Positions 52,116 to 61,916 of a stretch of 64,000 nt of DNA are shown here, one piece after another. The notes below the pieces were generated by a model. The model saw only the letters and a list, made by a program, of their open reading frames with translations, had not been told where the DNA came from and did not search any database. This stretch comes from Epulopiscium sp. Nele67-Bin005 (GTDB taxonomy: Bacteria; Bacillota; Clostridia; Lachnospirales; Cellulosilyticaceae). Numbering within the stretch: the stretch's first letter is position 1; every line of letters begins with the position of its first letter. The position numbers and the translations under genes are program-made. Location: NCBI GenBank assembly GCA_002007365.1, contig LNZR01000077.1, positions 20,331-84,330 on the forward strand, given 5' to 3'.

Positions 52116-53844
52116 GTGCGTCTGTAAAGGTATAATAATAAATGGGTGGATTGCAACACCCCAAAGGTCAACACAACTACCTTTGTTACTAATGACCTTA
52201 TCCCAAAGCGAAAGTGGAGGGGGAGTGTAGCATGGTCATAAAGCTATAAGTTGACTAGTGGCAAAGTTAATACTAAATAGCAAAGTAATATTTATAAATA
52301 AGGATAAATGCTAAACTGCGTGAAGGATAAACTATGGCGAGTTATCGTACTCCTTGCCGAAAGCCATTGATACGGCAAGTGTTTTTGGTTAATAGTATAA
52401 AAACATTATTATTAACTTGTGTTCAAAAACAGCTTTGTGTATAAGTTGAAAGTCCTATCCGAAATTATAAGCAATGTTAATATTATACTAAACAGAGATT
52501 GCCTAAGTCACTGTTGTGATATGGTAACGGAATTCTCGTAGTAGTCTGAGTTTGGGAAAGCCAAATACATGGCGAAGGGGAATAGTTTATCAGTCAAATA
52601 CGAAATAGGAAGGTGCGTGAGGCACTATGAGAAGTCCCAAATTAGTATTGGACAGTTTAACCAAGATGTCATTAAAACCAAATTATCAATTTGAAAGATT
52701 ATATCGCAATTTTTATAATGAACAATTTTATAATAATTGCGATGTTGAAAATTTAATTAATTTAATTAAAACAGAAAAGTACCAGCCTCAAAAACTTGTT
52801 TCTAATTCCAAAAACATACAGGAGCAAGATAATTTAGTAGTAAATATTTTGGTGCAAATTTTGGAGGCAATTTATAAAAATAAATTTATAAATCAGAACT
52901 CCAATCCTCATATAGCTTTATTAAAGTGTGAAGGTGTTCAAAATATAAATTATTTTATTAATGCTGAAGTGTTAAATTTTAACGTTGATACACTAATGAA
53001 AATTTTAGGGTACACTATTAACGATAAAAAATTTTTAAATTTAATCAGAAAATTTTTGAAAGCAGGATATTTAGATTGTGTTGCATATGACAAAACTTAT
53101 TCTGGAACTCCTATTCGAGGCAAATTGGGAAATTTATTAACTGAGATATATCTATTAGAGTATGATAAGTTTATTATGAGCAACAAAAATATATTTTATG
53201 TAAGATATAAAAATAAATTGTTAATAGGTTGTCCTCATAATAAAATTGAAATTCCTTTTATAAAGGAAGAAACTCATAATTTTTACAAGGAAATTCAAAT
53301 AATTTCTTCAACTTACAAAGAAACTTGGTTTTTGAATTATAAAATAAAAGTTATAGATGGGAAAACTAAATTGTTTATTCCACGCAAGATATGGGTAGAT
53401 TTTTTGAAAAAATATGGTGCATTGAATATAGAAAATACTAAGTGGATTTCATATCATCGACCTTATTTAAAGGACGCTTCTGATTTGGAGATTTTCACTC
53501 AATATAATAAGGAAATTACTAAGTTATATACTTATTATAGGTTGGCATATAACGTTTCTGTTTTAAATAAATTTAATTATATTATGAAATATAGTTGTGC
53601 AAAAACTTTGGCTAACAAATATAAATCTTCTGTTAGAAAAATATTAACTAAATATAGCGTGGAAGGAAATTTTGCGCTTATAACTGAAGATGGAGTTTAT
53701 TATTTTTATAACCAAGGATTTAAAACTAACTTAAAAATTGACTATAAGTATAATGATAGATTGTGTTAAAGATAAATGGTGAGCCGTATACGCTGAGAGG
53801 TGTACGTACGGTTCTGGAGGAGAGTGCAAAAGTGCTTATCCTAC
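52116..53844 (+). mobile_element. Group II intron inserted in mutS, 1729 nt
   Basis: 5' GTGCG, 3' ..TATCCTAC, domain V GAGCCGTATACGCTGAGAGGTGTACGTACGGTTC at 53781-53814, EBS1 AAACATT (52401-52407) pairs IBS1 AATGTTT (52109-52115), EBS2 TCGTA (52345-52349) pairs IBS2 TACGA (52104-52108). Confidence 0.95.
52627..53769 (+). CDS. Group II intron maturase with degenerate reverse transcriptase domain
   Basis: N-term MRSPKLVLDSLTKMSLKPNYQFERLYRNFYN; GTPIRGKLGNLLTEIYLLEYDK; YKNK where YADD expected; domain X LKDASDLEIFTQYNKEITKLYTYYRLAYNV...SCAKTLANKYKSSVRKILTKY. Confidence 0.92.
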   Translation: MRSPKLVLDSLTKMSLKPNYQFERLYRNFYNEQFYNNCDVENLINLIKTEKYQPQKLVSNSKNIQEQDNLVVNILVQILEAIYKNKFINQNSNPHIALLKCEGVQNINYFINAEVLNFNVDTLMKILGYTINDKKFLNLIRKFLKAGYLDCVAYDKTYSGTPIRGKLGNLLTEIYLLEYDKFIMSNKNIFYVRYKNKLLIGCPHNKIEIPFIKEETHNFYKEIQIISSTYKETWFLNYKIKVIDGKTKLFIPRKIWVDFLKKYGALNIENTKWISYHRPYLKDASDLEIFTQYNKEITKLYTYYRLAYNVSVLNKFNYIMKYSCAKTLANKYKSSVRKILTKYSVEGNFALITEDGVYYFYNQGFKTNLKIDYKYNDRLC

Positions 53845-56313
53845 TTTGATGATGCCCTAGTTGTGACAAAAGAATTAGAAATAGCCTTGACAGGTAGAGA
53901 ATGTGGACTTCCTGAGAAAGCCCCAATGTGTGGAGTGCCACACCATTCGGCAGAAAATTATATTGCAAGGTTAATTGAGAAAGGTTACAAAGTAGCAATT
54001 TGTGAGCAGATAGAAGAAGCTAGTAAGGCTAAAGGGCTTGTAAAACGTGATGTTGTAAGGGTTATAACTCCAGGAACAACTTTGGACAGCAATACATTAC
54101 AAGCAGAAAAAAATAATTATATTGCAGTAGTAGTATATGTTCAGGAGCAATACGGATTTAGTTTTTGTGATGTGAGTACAGGTGAATGGAGTGCTACAAG
54201 ATTTGAAAAAAAGGCAAGTTTCAAAAAGGCTATAGATGAAATTACAAAATTTATGCCTGTAGAATGCTTGATTAGTGACAACTTAAAGTCAAGTGAGATT
54301 GCTAAATTTTTAAAAACGCAATGTCAATGTCTAGTAGAAATAATTCCAAATAATATTTTAGACAGTAGTTTTAGTGAGTCATTACTCAAAAATCATTTTA
54401 ATTTGTTGGGCATTGATGGAATTGGGTTGCAAGTTGGAAAAAGTGATACTCTTGCAGTTTCAACTCTTCTAAATTATTTAAAGGAAACTCAAAAAAATAC
54501 CTTATCTCATCTACAAAAAATTGAAATTTACAACACTGAAGCATATATGGTTCTTGATAATGCAACTCGAAGAAATTTGGAAATTTGTGAAACTTTGCGA
54601 GAAAAAAAGCGTAAAGGCTCATTGTTGTGGATTTTAGATGAAACAAAAACAGCTATGGGGGCTAGATATTTAAAAAAATGTATCGACCAGCCATTAGTAA
54701 ATTTAGATGAAATTAATGAAAGATTAGATGCTATTGAAGAATTAGTTAGAAATATATTTTTGCAGGATGATTTAAAAGAGGCTCTCAAAAAGATTTATGA
54801 TATTGAGCGTTTAGTAAGTAAAATTGCCCATGGCTCTTGTAATGCCAAGGAATTGACGACTTTAAAATTTTCAATTGCAAAGCTACCTGATATTTATGGG
54901 ATATTAAAAAATTTAAATGCTAATATATTTAAATTAATGTATAGTAATTGGGATACAATGGAAGATGTCTATACTTTGATTGATGATGCAATTTTGGAGG
55001 ATACTCCACTTTCTGTACGAGAGGGAGGCCTAATTAAAATTGGTTATAATGAGGAAATTGATCGTTTAAAGCAAATTAAAGAAAAAGGAGCTTCTTGGCT
55101 ACGTGATATTGAGGCAAAAGAGCGTCAAAAAACTGGTATCAAAAATCTTAAAATTAAGTACAATAAAGTTTTTGGATATTTTTTGGAAGTTACACACACT
55201 AATGCTCACCTTGTTCCTGAATATTTTATAAGAAAGCAAACTTTAGCTTCTTGTGAAAGATATATTACTGAAGAATTAAAAACTATAGAAGAAGATATTT
55301 TAGGTGCTGATGAGAAACTAGTTCAGCTGGAATATCAAATTTTCTCCCAAATTAGGGAACATATTAAAGAACATTCAGAGCGATTATTAAATATTTCTCA
55401 TAATATTGCAAAATTGGATATGTTATGTTCACTATCAAGTGTCGCAATTAAAAATCACTATGTCCGTCCAAAAGTTCATGATGGAGATACTATAGATATT
55501 AAAGAAGGCCGTCACCCAGTTATTGAAAATATGATGAATTCACACAATTTTATTGCAAATGACACATATTTAAATGAAACAACTGACCAACTTCTTCTTA
55601 TTACAGGGCCCAACATGGCAGGAAAATCAACGGTTATGCGTCAAGTTGCACTGATAGTTTTGATGGCTCAAATTGGTTCTTTTGTACCAGCTAATTATGC
55701 AAATATTGGAATTGTTGATAGAATTTTTACACGAGTTGGAGCTTCTGATGATTTAGCTTCTGGACAAAGTACTTTTATGGTTGAGATGATGGAGGTTGCT
55801 AATATTTTGCATCATGCTACTTCAAAAAGTTTGCTTATTTTAGATGAAATTGGACGTGGGACGAGTACTATAGATGGATTAAGTATAGCTTGGTCTATAA
55901 TTGAGCATTTGGTTAATAATATTAAAGCGAAAACTATGTTTGCAACCCACTATCATGAATTAACTATGTTATCAGAACAATTTTTATCAATTAAAAATTA
56001 TTGTGTGTCAGTTAAAGAAGTGGGTGAAGATATAATTTTCCTTCATAAAATTGTGAGTGGAAACGGAGATAAAAGTTATGGTATACAGGTAGCTAAACTT
56101 GCAGGAGTGCCTATAACAATTTTGCACCGAGCTAAAGAAATTATGGTGGAAGTTGCTGAAAAAACGCCTCAAACTACTTTTGTAGAGCCAAAACAAATTG
56201 TGGAAGAAATTCACCCAGCCATTGAAAAACTTGAAGATTTAAATGTTATGGAGCTAACTCCGATGCAAGCTTTGGAGGTGCTTGATAAACTACAAAAATT
56301 GGTGAGAGGTTAA
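53845..56313 (+). CDS. mutS: mutS exon 2 (DNA mismatch repair protein MutS, spliced product ~855 aa)
   Basis: MCGVPHHSAENYIARLI, LLITGPNMAGKSTVMRQVALIVLMAQIGSFVPA, LLILDEIGRGTSTIDGLSIAW; the track's 53800 start lies inside the intron. Confidence 0.96.
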   Translation, partial: FDDALVVTKELEIALTGRECGLPEKAPMCGVPHHSAENYIARLIEKGYKVAICEQIEEASKAKGLVKRDVVRVITPGTTLDSNTLQAEKNNYIAVVVYVQEQYGFSFCDVSTGEWSATRFEKKASFKKAIDEITKFMPVECLISDNLKSSEIAKFLKTQCQCLVEIIPNNILDSSFSESLLKNHFNLLGIDGIGLQVGKSDTLAVSTLLNYLKETQKNTLSHLQKIEIYNTEAYMVLDNATRRNLEICETLREKKRKGSLLWILDETKTAMGARYLKKCIDQPLVNLDEINERLDAIEELVRNIFLQDDLKEALKKIYDIERLVSKIAHGSCNAKELTTLKFSIAKLPDIYGILKNLNANIFKLMYSNWDTMEDVYTLIDDAILEDTPLSVREGGLIKIGYNEEIDRLKQIKEKGASWLRDIEAKERQKTGIKNLKIKYNKVFGYFLEVTHTNAHLVPEYFIRKQTLASCERYITEELKTIEEDILGADEKLVQLEYQIFSQIREHIKEHSERLLNISHNIAKLDMLCSLSSVAIKNHYVRPKVHDGDTIDIKEGRHPVIENMMNSHNFIANDTYLNETTDQLLLITGPNMAGKSTVMRQVALIVLMAQIGSFVPANYANIGIVDRIFTRVGASDDLASGQSTFMVEMMEVANILHHATSKSLLILDEIGRGTSTIDGLSIAWSIIEHLVNNIKAKTMFATHYHELTMLSEQFLSIKNYCVSVKEVGEDIIFLHKIVSGNGDKSYGIQVAKLAGVPITILHRAKEIMVEVAEKTPQTTFVEPKQIVEEIHPAIEKLEDLNVMELTPMQALEVLDKLQKLVRG

Positions 56314-56316
56314 ACT

Positions 56317-58278
56317 ATGTCGGAAATTAAAATACTAGATGATTATACAATTAACAAAATAGCTGCAGGGGAAGTGGTCGAAAGACCAGCCTCTGTTGTT
56401 AAAGAACTTGTGGAAAATAGCATTGATGCAGGGGCTAGTACAATAGCTATTGATATAAAAAATGGAGGAGTTGACCTAATTCGTATTACAGATAACGGAA
56501 AAGGTATTCCAAAAAATCAGATGGAAATAGCGTTTGAGAGGCATGCCACAAGTAAAATTCAAAAAATTGAGGATTTACAACAAACGATTTCGCTAGGATT
56601 TAGAGGTGAGGCGTTATCCAGCATTTCTTCAGTTTCTCAAGTTGAATTAATTAGCAAACAGGCAAACGCCATTACTGGAAAAAGGGTAGTTTTGGAGGGT
56701 GGCAAAATTAAAACTAGTGAAGAAATCGCTTGTCCAGAAGGAACTACATTTATAATGAGGAATTTATTTTTTAATGTTCCTGCCAGAAAGTCGTTTCTAA
56801 AAACTACAACTACTGAAAAAAATCGAATTTCAGATTATTTATATCAATTAGCTTTGGCAAACCCTCAAATTTCTTTTAAATATTTTTATGATGGCAAATT
56901 AATTTTTCAAACTCAAGGAAATTCGCCTCTTAAAAATGTGCTATTTGAACTATACGGAAAAGATATCGCAAAGCAAACTATAGAGGTACAATTTGAACAA
57001 GAAAATATGAAAGTTGTAGGTCTAATTGGAAAGCCAATTATTTCTCGTGCTAATAGAACTCTTCAACATATATTTATAAATGGACGATGTATAAAAAGTA
57101 GCATAATCCAAAAAGCTATCGAAGAAGCGTTCAAAACTTATATTATGGTTGGAAAATATCCAGTTGCTATTTTGCATATTCAAATGGATATTAAAGATGT
57201 TGATGTAAATGTTCACCCAGCTAAATTAGAAGTACGGTTTAAAGATGAAGATAAAATTTATAGTCTAGTATATATTGCAGTACATGAGGCTTTAGTTTCA
57301 GAAAATATGGTTCGTTCAATAAATGATAATAAAAAGATAAAGCCACAACCCCCTAAAATTGAAAAAAATGAAGTGGATCAAATAAAAGTTCAATCTTTTT
57401 TTGCGCCAAAGGCTACCAATAATATGTTAAAATATGATACACTATTAGAGAAGCGAACATCTTCTACACAAAAACCTAAAATTTTTGATGAAGTAAGTTA
57501 TGAAGTTCCATCAAATAATGAACCAATGGTTGCTGAGGCAGAAGTAACATTGGCTGAATTCGTTAATGAAGAAGTATTTGTTGAGGCAGATAAATTTTTG
57601 GATATTCATACACAAAATCAGATGGAAGATGTGCAGCTAAAAAATGATATTGTGGAGATTAGTAACAACGTTAAACATACTATGCAACAGGAAATCTCTA
57701 AACCTAAATATGGGCTAGACTACCGTATTATTGGGCAAATTTTCAAAACGTATTGGTTAATTGAACATCATAATAAAGTATATATTATGGATCAACATGC
57801 TGGTCATGAAAGAGTAATGTATGAAATATTTATGCAAAAATTTAATAGTGGTAATGTTCCCACTCAACAATTATTAGTGGCCCAAACTTTGCATCTTACT
57901 ACAAAAGAAATGGATATGTTGCAACAAAATGAAGAGTTACTACAAAAGGTTGGATTTATGTTTGAATGCTTTGGCGAAACTGATATTTTAGTTCGTGAAG
58001 TACCGTTTATTTTTAATCGACCGATTACAATTAGTGAATTTAAACAACTAATAGAAAGTTTTGATCCAAAAAAGGTAAAAAGTATGCATGAAGAACATAT
58101 TATTCAACTGGCGTGCAAACATTCAGTAAGAGGGAATGATAATATGAGTGAGCTTGAGTGCCGAAATCTTGTTGAAACTTTATTAACTTTGGAGAACCCA
58201 TACACTTGCCCTCACGGAAGACCCACTCTTATTAGTTTAGAGCGTAAAGATATTGAGAAACTCTTTAATAGAATTTGA
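56317..58278 (+). CDS. mutL: DNA mismatch repair protein MutL
   Basis: NKIAAGEVVERPASVVKELVENSIDAG, GFRGEALSSISSV, CPHGRPTLI. Confidence 0.97.
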   Translation: MSEIKILDDYTINKIAAGEVVERPASVVKELVENSIDAGASTIAIDIKNGGVDLIRITDNGKGIPKNQMEIAFERHATSKIQKIEDLQQTISLGFRGEALSSISSVSQVELISKQANAITGKRVVLEGGKIKTSEEIACPEGTTFIMRNLFFNVPARKSFLKTTTTEKNRISDYLYQLALANPQISFKYFYDGKLIFQTQGNSPLKNVLFELYGKDIAKQTIEVQFEQENMKVVGLIGKPIISRANRTLQHIFINGRCIKSSIIQKAIEEAFKTYIMVGKYPVAILHIQMDIKDVDVNVHPAKLEVRFKDEDKIYSLVYIAVHEALVSENMVRSINDNKKIKPQPPKIEKNEVDQIKVQSFFAPKATNNMLKYDTLLEKRTSSTQKPKIFDEVSYEVPSNNEPMVAEAEVTLAEFVNEEVFVEADKFLDIHTQNQMEDVQLKNDIVEISNNVKHTMQQEISKPKYGLDYRIIGQIFKTYWLIEHHNKVYIMDQHAGHERVMYEIFMQKFNSGNVPTQQLLVAQTLHLTTKEMDMLQQNEELLQKVGFMFECFGETDILVREVPFIFNRPITISEFKQLIESFDPKKVKSMHEEHIIQLACKHSVRGNDNMSELECRNLVETLLTLENPYTCPHGRPTLISLERKDIEKLFNRI

Positions 58279-58321
58279 TTAAAAGGAGGAAGTTGCTAAG
58301 TAGTTTAGCAATTATGAGAGT

Positions 58322-58657
58322 ATGAAAATTGAGGTAAATACAAAAATCTTTGACCAGCTAGTAAATGAGCATCAACTTTTTGAAAAAACATATGCGCTTA
58401 TGTGTGGATATCTAAAAGCTTGGTATAACGAAGTCCCAGAGGATTTTTTGGAAGAAATTGGTGTAGATTTTGATGCTATGTTAGATACTTACGATTTCCA
58501 AAATAGCTTAATTGCGTTAGGGTATAATTATGTTCAAGAAACTAATTATATTGTTTGTAGCATTCATATTCATGACGAAGAAACTCGTTATTGGGGTGAG
58601 TACAAAGCATTTTTTGATTATAATTTAGAATTTATAGAAGATATTTTAACAAAATAA
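58322..58657 (+). CDS. Hypothetical protein
   Basis: 111 aa ORF, no recognised domain. Confidence 0.55.
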   Translation: MKIEVNTKIFDQLVNEHQLFEKTYALMCGYLKAWYNEVPEDFLEEIGVDFDAMLDTYDFQNSLIALGYNYVQETNYIVCSIHIHDEETRYWGEYKAFFDYNLEFIEDILTK

Positions 58658-58754
58658 ATTGGTCTAAATCCAGAAAAAATCACCCCTTGGCGTATTTAAG
58701 GAGTGATTTTTTTTTGCTATAAAATTTTTTTGAAAAATGTGTTTAAAATATAAT

Positions 58755-60101
58755 TTAGATGTCAATACTCTCATTAAGTTCTGATGTTGCAAAGAGTTCC
58801 TCCAAAATTTGCTGTGGTGACATAGTAGAGAAACCGTCTGGGTCAAGTAGTCCTCTTTCATCTAAATGCCAAGAAAATTTTCCTGTAACAGAAGAATTTC
58901 CAAGAGCTGTATAATTTGAATATGAAACCAAAATTGTACTATATCTGCTAGCCCATTCAGGATAATACGTTTTCATATAATAATCAGCTAATAAATATGC
59001 CTCACATTGTTTATTCGCACCAATTGCACTAAGCTGAACGCCTCCCCCAGCGTTTCCACTATGACTAGAAGATGGTGTTGAGTGCATAAATAAAATACTG
59101 CCATCATCGCATACCCCAAGAGAAATCCATACGTGACCTTGCATACTAAAAATATCTCCTGCCTTGAAATCGTGTGCATTAAAAGAACGAGTCCAAGTTC
59201 CATAGTCATAACCATCGCTTAATAAGCGCGCTTGATATGTTGAAGAAGTTACGTAATTCCAATCATGGTTAGTTTCGTTGGTTATATTATAAATTGCCCA
59301 CCCAACATAGCCAGAACAATCAAGACCAGCATAATAATATTGGTTATATGCTCCAAATGGATAATAGCTACTAGCTTTTGCGTTGTCATTACGATAAGAA
59401 TAAGATGCGTTTTGGTTATCAAAAAAATCTACCCAAGTTTGTGAAATGCCAATAGATGTAGCTTGTTTGCTTCCTCCAACATCTTGCCAATCCCAACCTC
59501 CACCATAAACATAAAGAGTTGTTCCAACTGGCATCATAGCTGTAGCTAAAAAGTTTTTAAGTGTACGTAAATTGGGAATTCCTTCAACTGGAGAAGTGTA
59601 AGGAATTGATTGTGTTGTGGCAAAAATCGTATTATTTTCATAGACTTTAACGAATTTTCCATCTTCAATATTTGTTGGTGTAACTGTTGAGCCACCAGCT
59701 TTGTTATTAATAGAAAAAATAGGAGTTTCTTCTATAGAATAGGTTGATGTGTAACCATCAATAACAAAAGTTCCGTCGTTAAGTGTGTGGATAGTCCCAA
59801 ATTCCAAGGGTTCTTCTAGCATAACCCCTTGAATTTGTTCATCAATAACAGCTAATTTGTATACTTCACCCTCCATTAAATTATTTTGGATTAAGTAGTC
59901 ATCTCTATTAGAAATAGTAAAAATCTGTTCATTGTTGTCAATGTTAAATCGGTGTTGAAAATTATCTTTATATGTAGAGGTTGCATAACCATAGTTAGAT
60001 ACTCCCAAATAAACTGCGTTATCATAGTATTGTACATGGTTTTCTTCACTAGTATTAAATAGTGAAACCATTAAAGTAAGTCCATAAAATAAGTGGTTCA
60101 T
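58755..60101 (-). CDS. NlpC/P60-like cell wall hydrolase
   Basis: GLDCSGYVGWAIYN catalytic Cys motif, GDIFSMQGHVWISLG His motif. Confidence 0.75.
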   Translation of the reverse strand: MNHLFYGLTLMVSLFNTSEENHVQYYDNAVYLGVSNYGYATSTYKDNFQHRFNIDNNEQIFTISNRDDYLIQNNLMEGEVYKLAVIDEQIQGVMLEEPLEFGTIHTLNDGTFVIDGYTSTYSIEETPIFSINNKAGGSTVTPTNIEDGKFVKVYENNTIFATTQSIPYTSPVEGIPNLRTLKNFLATAMMPVGTTLYVYGGGWDWQDVGGSKQATSIGISQTWVDFFDNQNASYSYRNDNAKASSYYPFGAYNQYYYAGLDCSGYVGWAIYNITNETNHDWNYVTSSTYQARLLSDGYDYGTWTRSFNAHDFKAGDIFSMQGHVWISLGVCDDGSILFMHSTPSSSHSGNAGGGVQLSAIGANKQCEAYLLADYYMKTYYPEWASRYSTILVSYSNYTALGNSSVTGKFSWHLDERGLLDPDGFSTMSPQQILEELFATSELNESIDI

Positions 60102-60275
60102 AAATTTTCTCCTTAAGTTTAATTTTAAGCTTATGACAAAAGTTATATATATATATATATGAACTGTAATCTAATTATTTTTAATAATATCATTTATTTA
60201 AGGATTATTCAACATTAAACTTATATTGAAAAACATATAAATATATGCAATTTATCACAAATTTTGCCAATAGAA

Positions 60276-60284
60276 CATATGGTA
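60276..60284 (+). promoter_or_regulatory. Possible sigma-K type -10 (CATATGGTA) for dpaAB
   Basis: Matches CATANNNTA; AC dinucleotide at 60257-60258. Confidence 0.35.
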
Positions 60285-60320
60285 TAGTATTGACATTTTC
60301 AATTACAGGAGGAGATAGTC

Positions 60321-61193
60321 TTGAATAAAATTTCTATTGCAATTATTGGTGGGGATTTAAGATTTGTTAGATTATGTGAAATTCTTGCAGACAAAAATTT
60401 TGATGTATGGGTGTACGCCCTCAATCATAAAGATATACCAGCAAATGTTAATGTAGCCCAAAGTTTAGAGGAAGTTTCAGGCTGTAATTATATAATTGGG
60501 CCTGTTCCATTTACTAGAGATAATAAAACTTTATTTACGCCACTTAGTGAAGAGCCAGTTTTTATTGATGAATTTGTTAAGAGTATGACTGATGCATATT
60601 TATGCTTATCAGCGTTAAAAGATGAAGTGATTATTTTATTAGAAAGAAATAACTTAAAATATATAGATTTGATGGAAATGAATGAAATAGCTATTGAAAA
60701 TGCTGTTCCTACTGCAGAAGGAGCAATTCAATATGCGATGGAAAATAGTGAAATTACCTTAAATGATAGCCAAGTAATTGTGTTAGGGTTTGGACGTTGT
60801 GGAAAAATTTTGGCTCAAAAACTAAAAGGCCTTGGTGCAAATGTTGCTGTTGAAGCTAGAAAAACTACGGATTTAGCATATATTAAAGCGTATGATTATG
60901 AGCCAATTCCACTTAGAGAATTACAGCAAAATTTACACAGATTTGATTTTATATTTAATACTATTCCAATTCATATTTTAGATGAGAGTTGTATTAATGC
61001 TTGTAAAAAAGATACAATTTATATCGAACTTGCCTCAGCACCTGGTGGTATTGACTTAGAATGTTGCAAAAATAGTAACATAAAATATGTAAACGCTCCA
61101 AGTCTTCCTGGAAAAGTTGCCCCCAAAACTGCGGCTAAAATCTTATATCAAGGACTAGAAATTATCATGAAAAATCAGGGGGAATTATTATGA
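60321..61193 (+). CDS. dpaA: Dipicolinate synthase subunit A
   Basis: ISIAIIGGDLRFVRLCEIL, TAEGAIQYAMENSEITLNDSQVIVLGFGRCGKILAQKLKGLGA. Confidence 0.94.
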   Translation: MNKISIAIIGGDLRFVRLCEILADKNFDVWVYALNHKDIPANVNVAQSLEEVSGCNYIIGPVPFTRDNKTLFTPLSEEPVFIDEFVKSMTDAYLCLSALKDEVIILLERNNLKYIDLMEMNEIAIENAVPTAEGAIQYAMENSEITLNDSQVIVLGFGRCGKILAQKLKGLGANVAVEARKTTDLAYIKAYDYEPIPLRELQQNLHRFDFIFNTIPIHILDESCINACKKDTIYIELASAPGGIDLECCKNSNIKYVNAPSLPGKVAPKTAAKILYQGLEIIMKNQGELL

Positions 61194-61777
61194 AAAATTT
61201 AGAAGGGTTAAAACTTGGAGTTGCGTTGTGTGGCTCATTTTGTACATTTAAAAAAGCAGTTGTAATGATTGAGAAGTTGGTGGAACTTGGCGTTGATGTA
61301 TATCCGATGATGTCTTTTAATGCATACAATATTTCAACTAGATTTGGAGAAAAGGAGCATTTTATTAATGTAATTGAAGCTCTTACTGGTAAAAAAATTA
61401 TTCATACAATTGTTGATGCAGAGCCAGTTGGGCCAAAACATATGGTTGATGCTATGTTAATTGCTCCTTGCACAGGAAACACATTATCAAAAATTGCACA
61501 TTCTATGGTAGATACGCCTGTAACTCTTGCAGCAAAATCTTTACTTCGCAATGGAAAACCATTAATTATCGCAATTTCAACAAATGATGGATTAGGAATG
61601 AATTTGCAAAATATCGGTTCTGTAATTAGTAACCAAAGTATTTTCTTCGTTCCATTTGGGCAAGATGATGCAGTAAATAAACCTTACTCTTTAATTTCGG
61701 ATTTAGCATTAGTTCCTGAAACTGTAAGTCTTGCACTTGAGTATAAACAACTACAACCGTTATTACTTACACAATAA
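61190..61777 (+). CDS. dpaB: Dipicolinate synthase subunit B
   Basis: LGVALCGSFCTFKKAV, MLIAPCTGNTLSKIAHSMVDTPVTLAAKS. Confidence 0.95.
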   Translation: MKNLEGLKLGVALCGSFCTFKKAVVMIEKLVELGVDVYPMMSFNAYNISTRFGEKEHFINVIEALTGKKIIHTIVDAEPVGPKHMVDAMLIAPCTGNTLSKIAHSMVDTPVTLAAKSLLRNGKPLIIAISTNDGLGMNLQNIGSVISNQSIFFVPFGQDDAVNKPYSLISDLALVPETVSLALEYKQLQPLLLTQ

Positions 61778-61786
61778 AAATATTAG

Positions 61787-61812
61787 TCACTACTATAGGT
61801 AGTGGCTTTTAA
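61787..61812 (+). terminator. Terminator of dpaAB
   Basis: cactactataggtagtggctttt. Confidence 0.6.
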
Positions 61813-61916
61813 TAGCACCAAAAATAGACAAGTTCTCCAAAAAATTTTGCTTTGTGGCTTGATGAATTTTGGAACTTGTAATATAGTAGTAATAAATAAG
61901 ATTTGGAGAAGCGCCT

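Noticed and set aside
53800-53844. First 15 codons of the track's mutS ORF (MYVRFWRRVQKCLSY)
   Set aside because: Translation of intron domain V/VI sequence, not MutS; true exon 2 starts at 53845.
53726-53998. Minus-strand ORF over the mutS intron 3' end
   Set aside because: Antisense to intron domain V and mutS exon 2; no RBS or recognisable protein.
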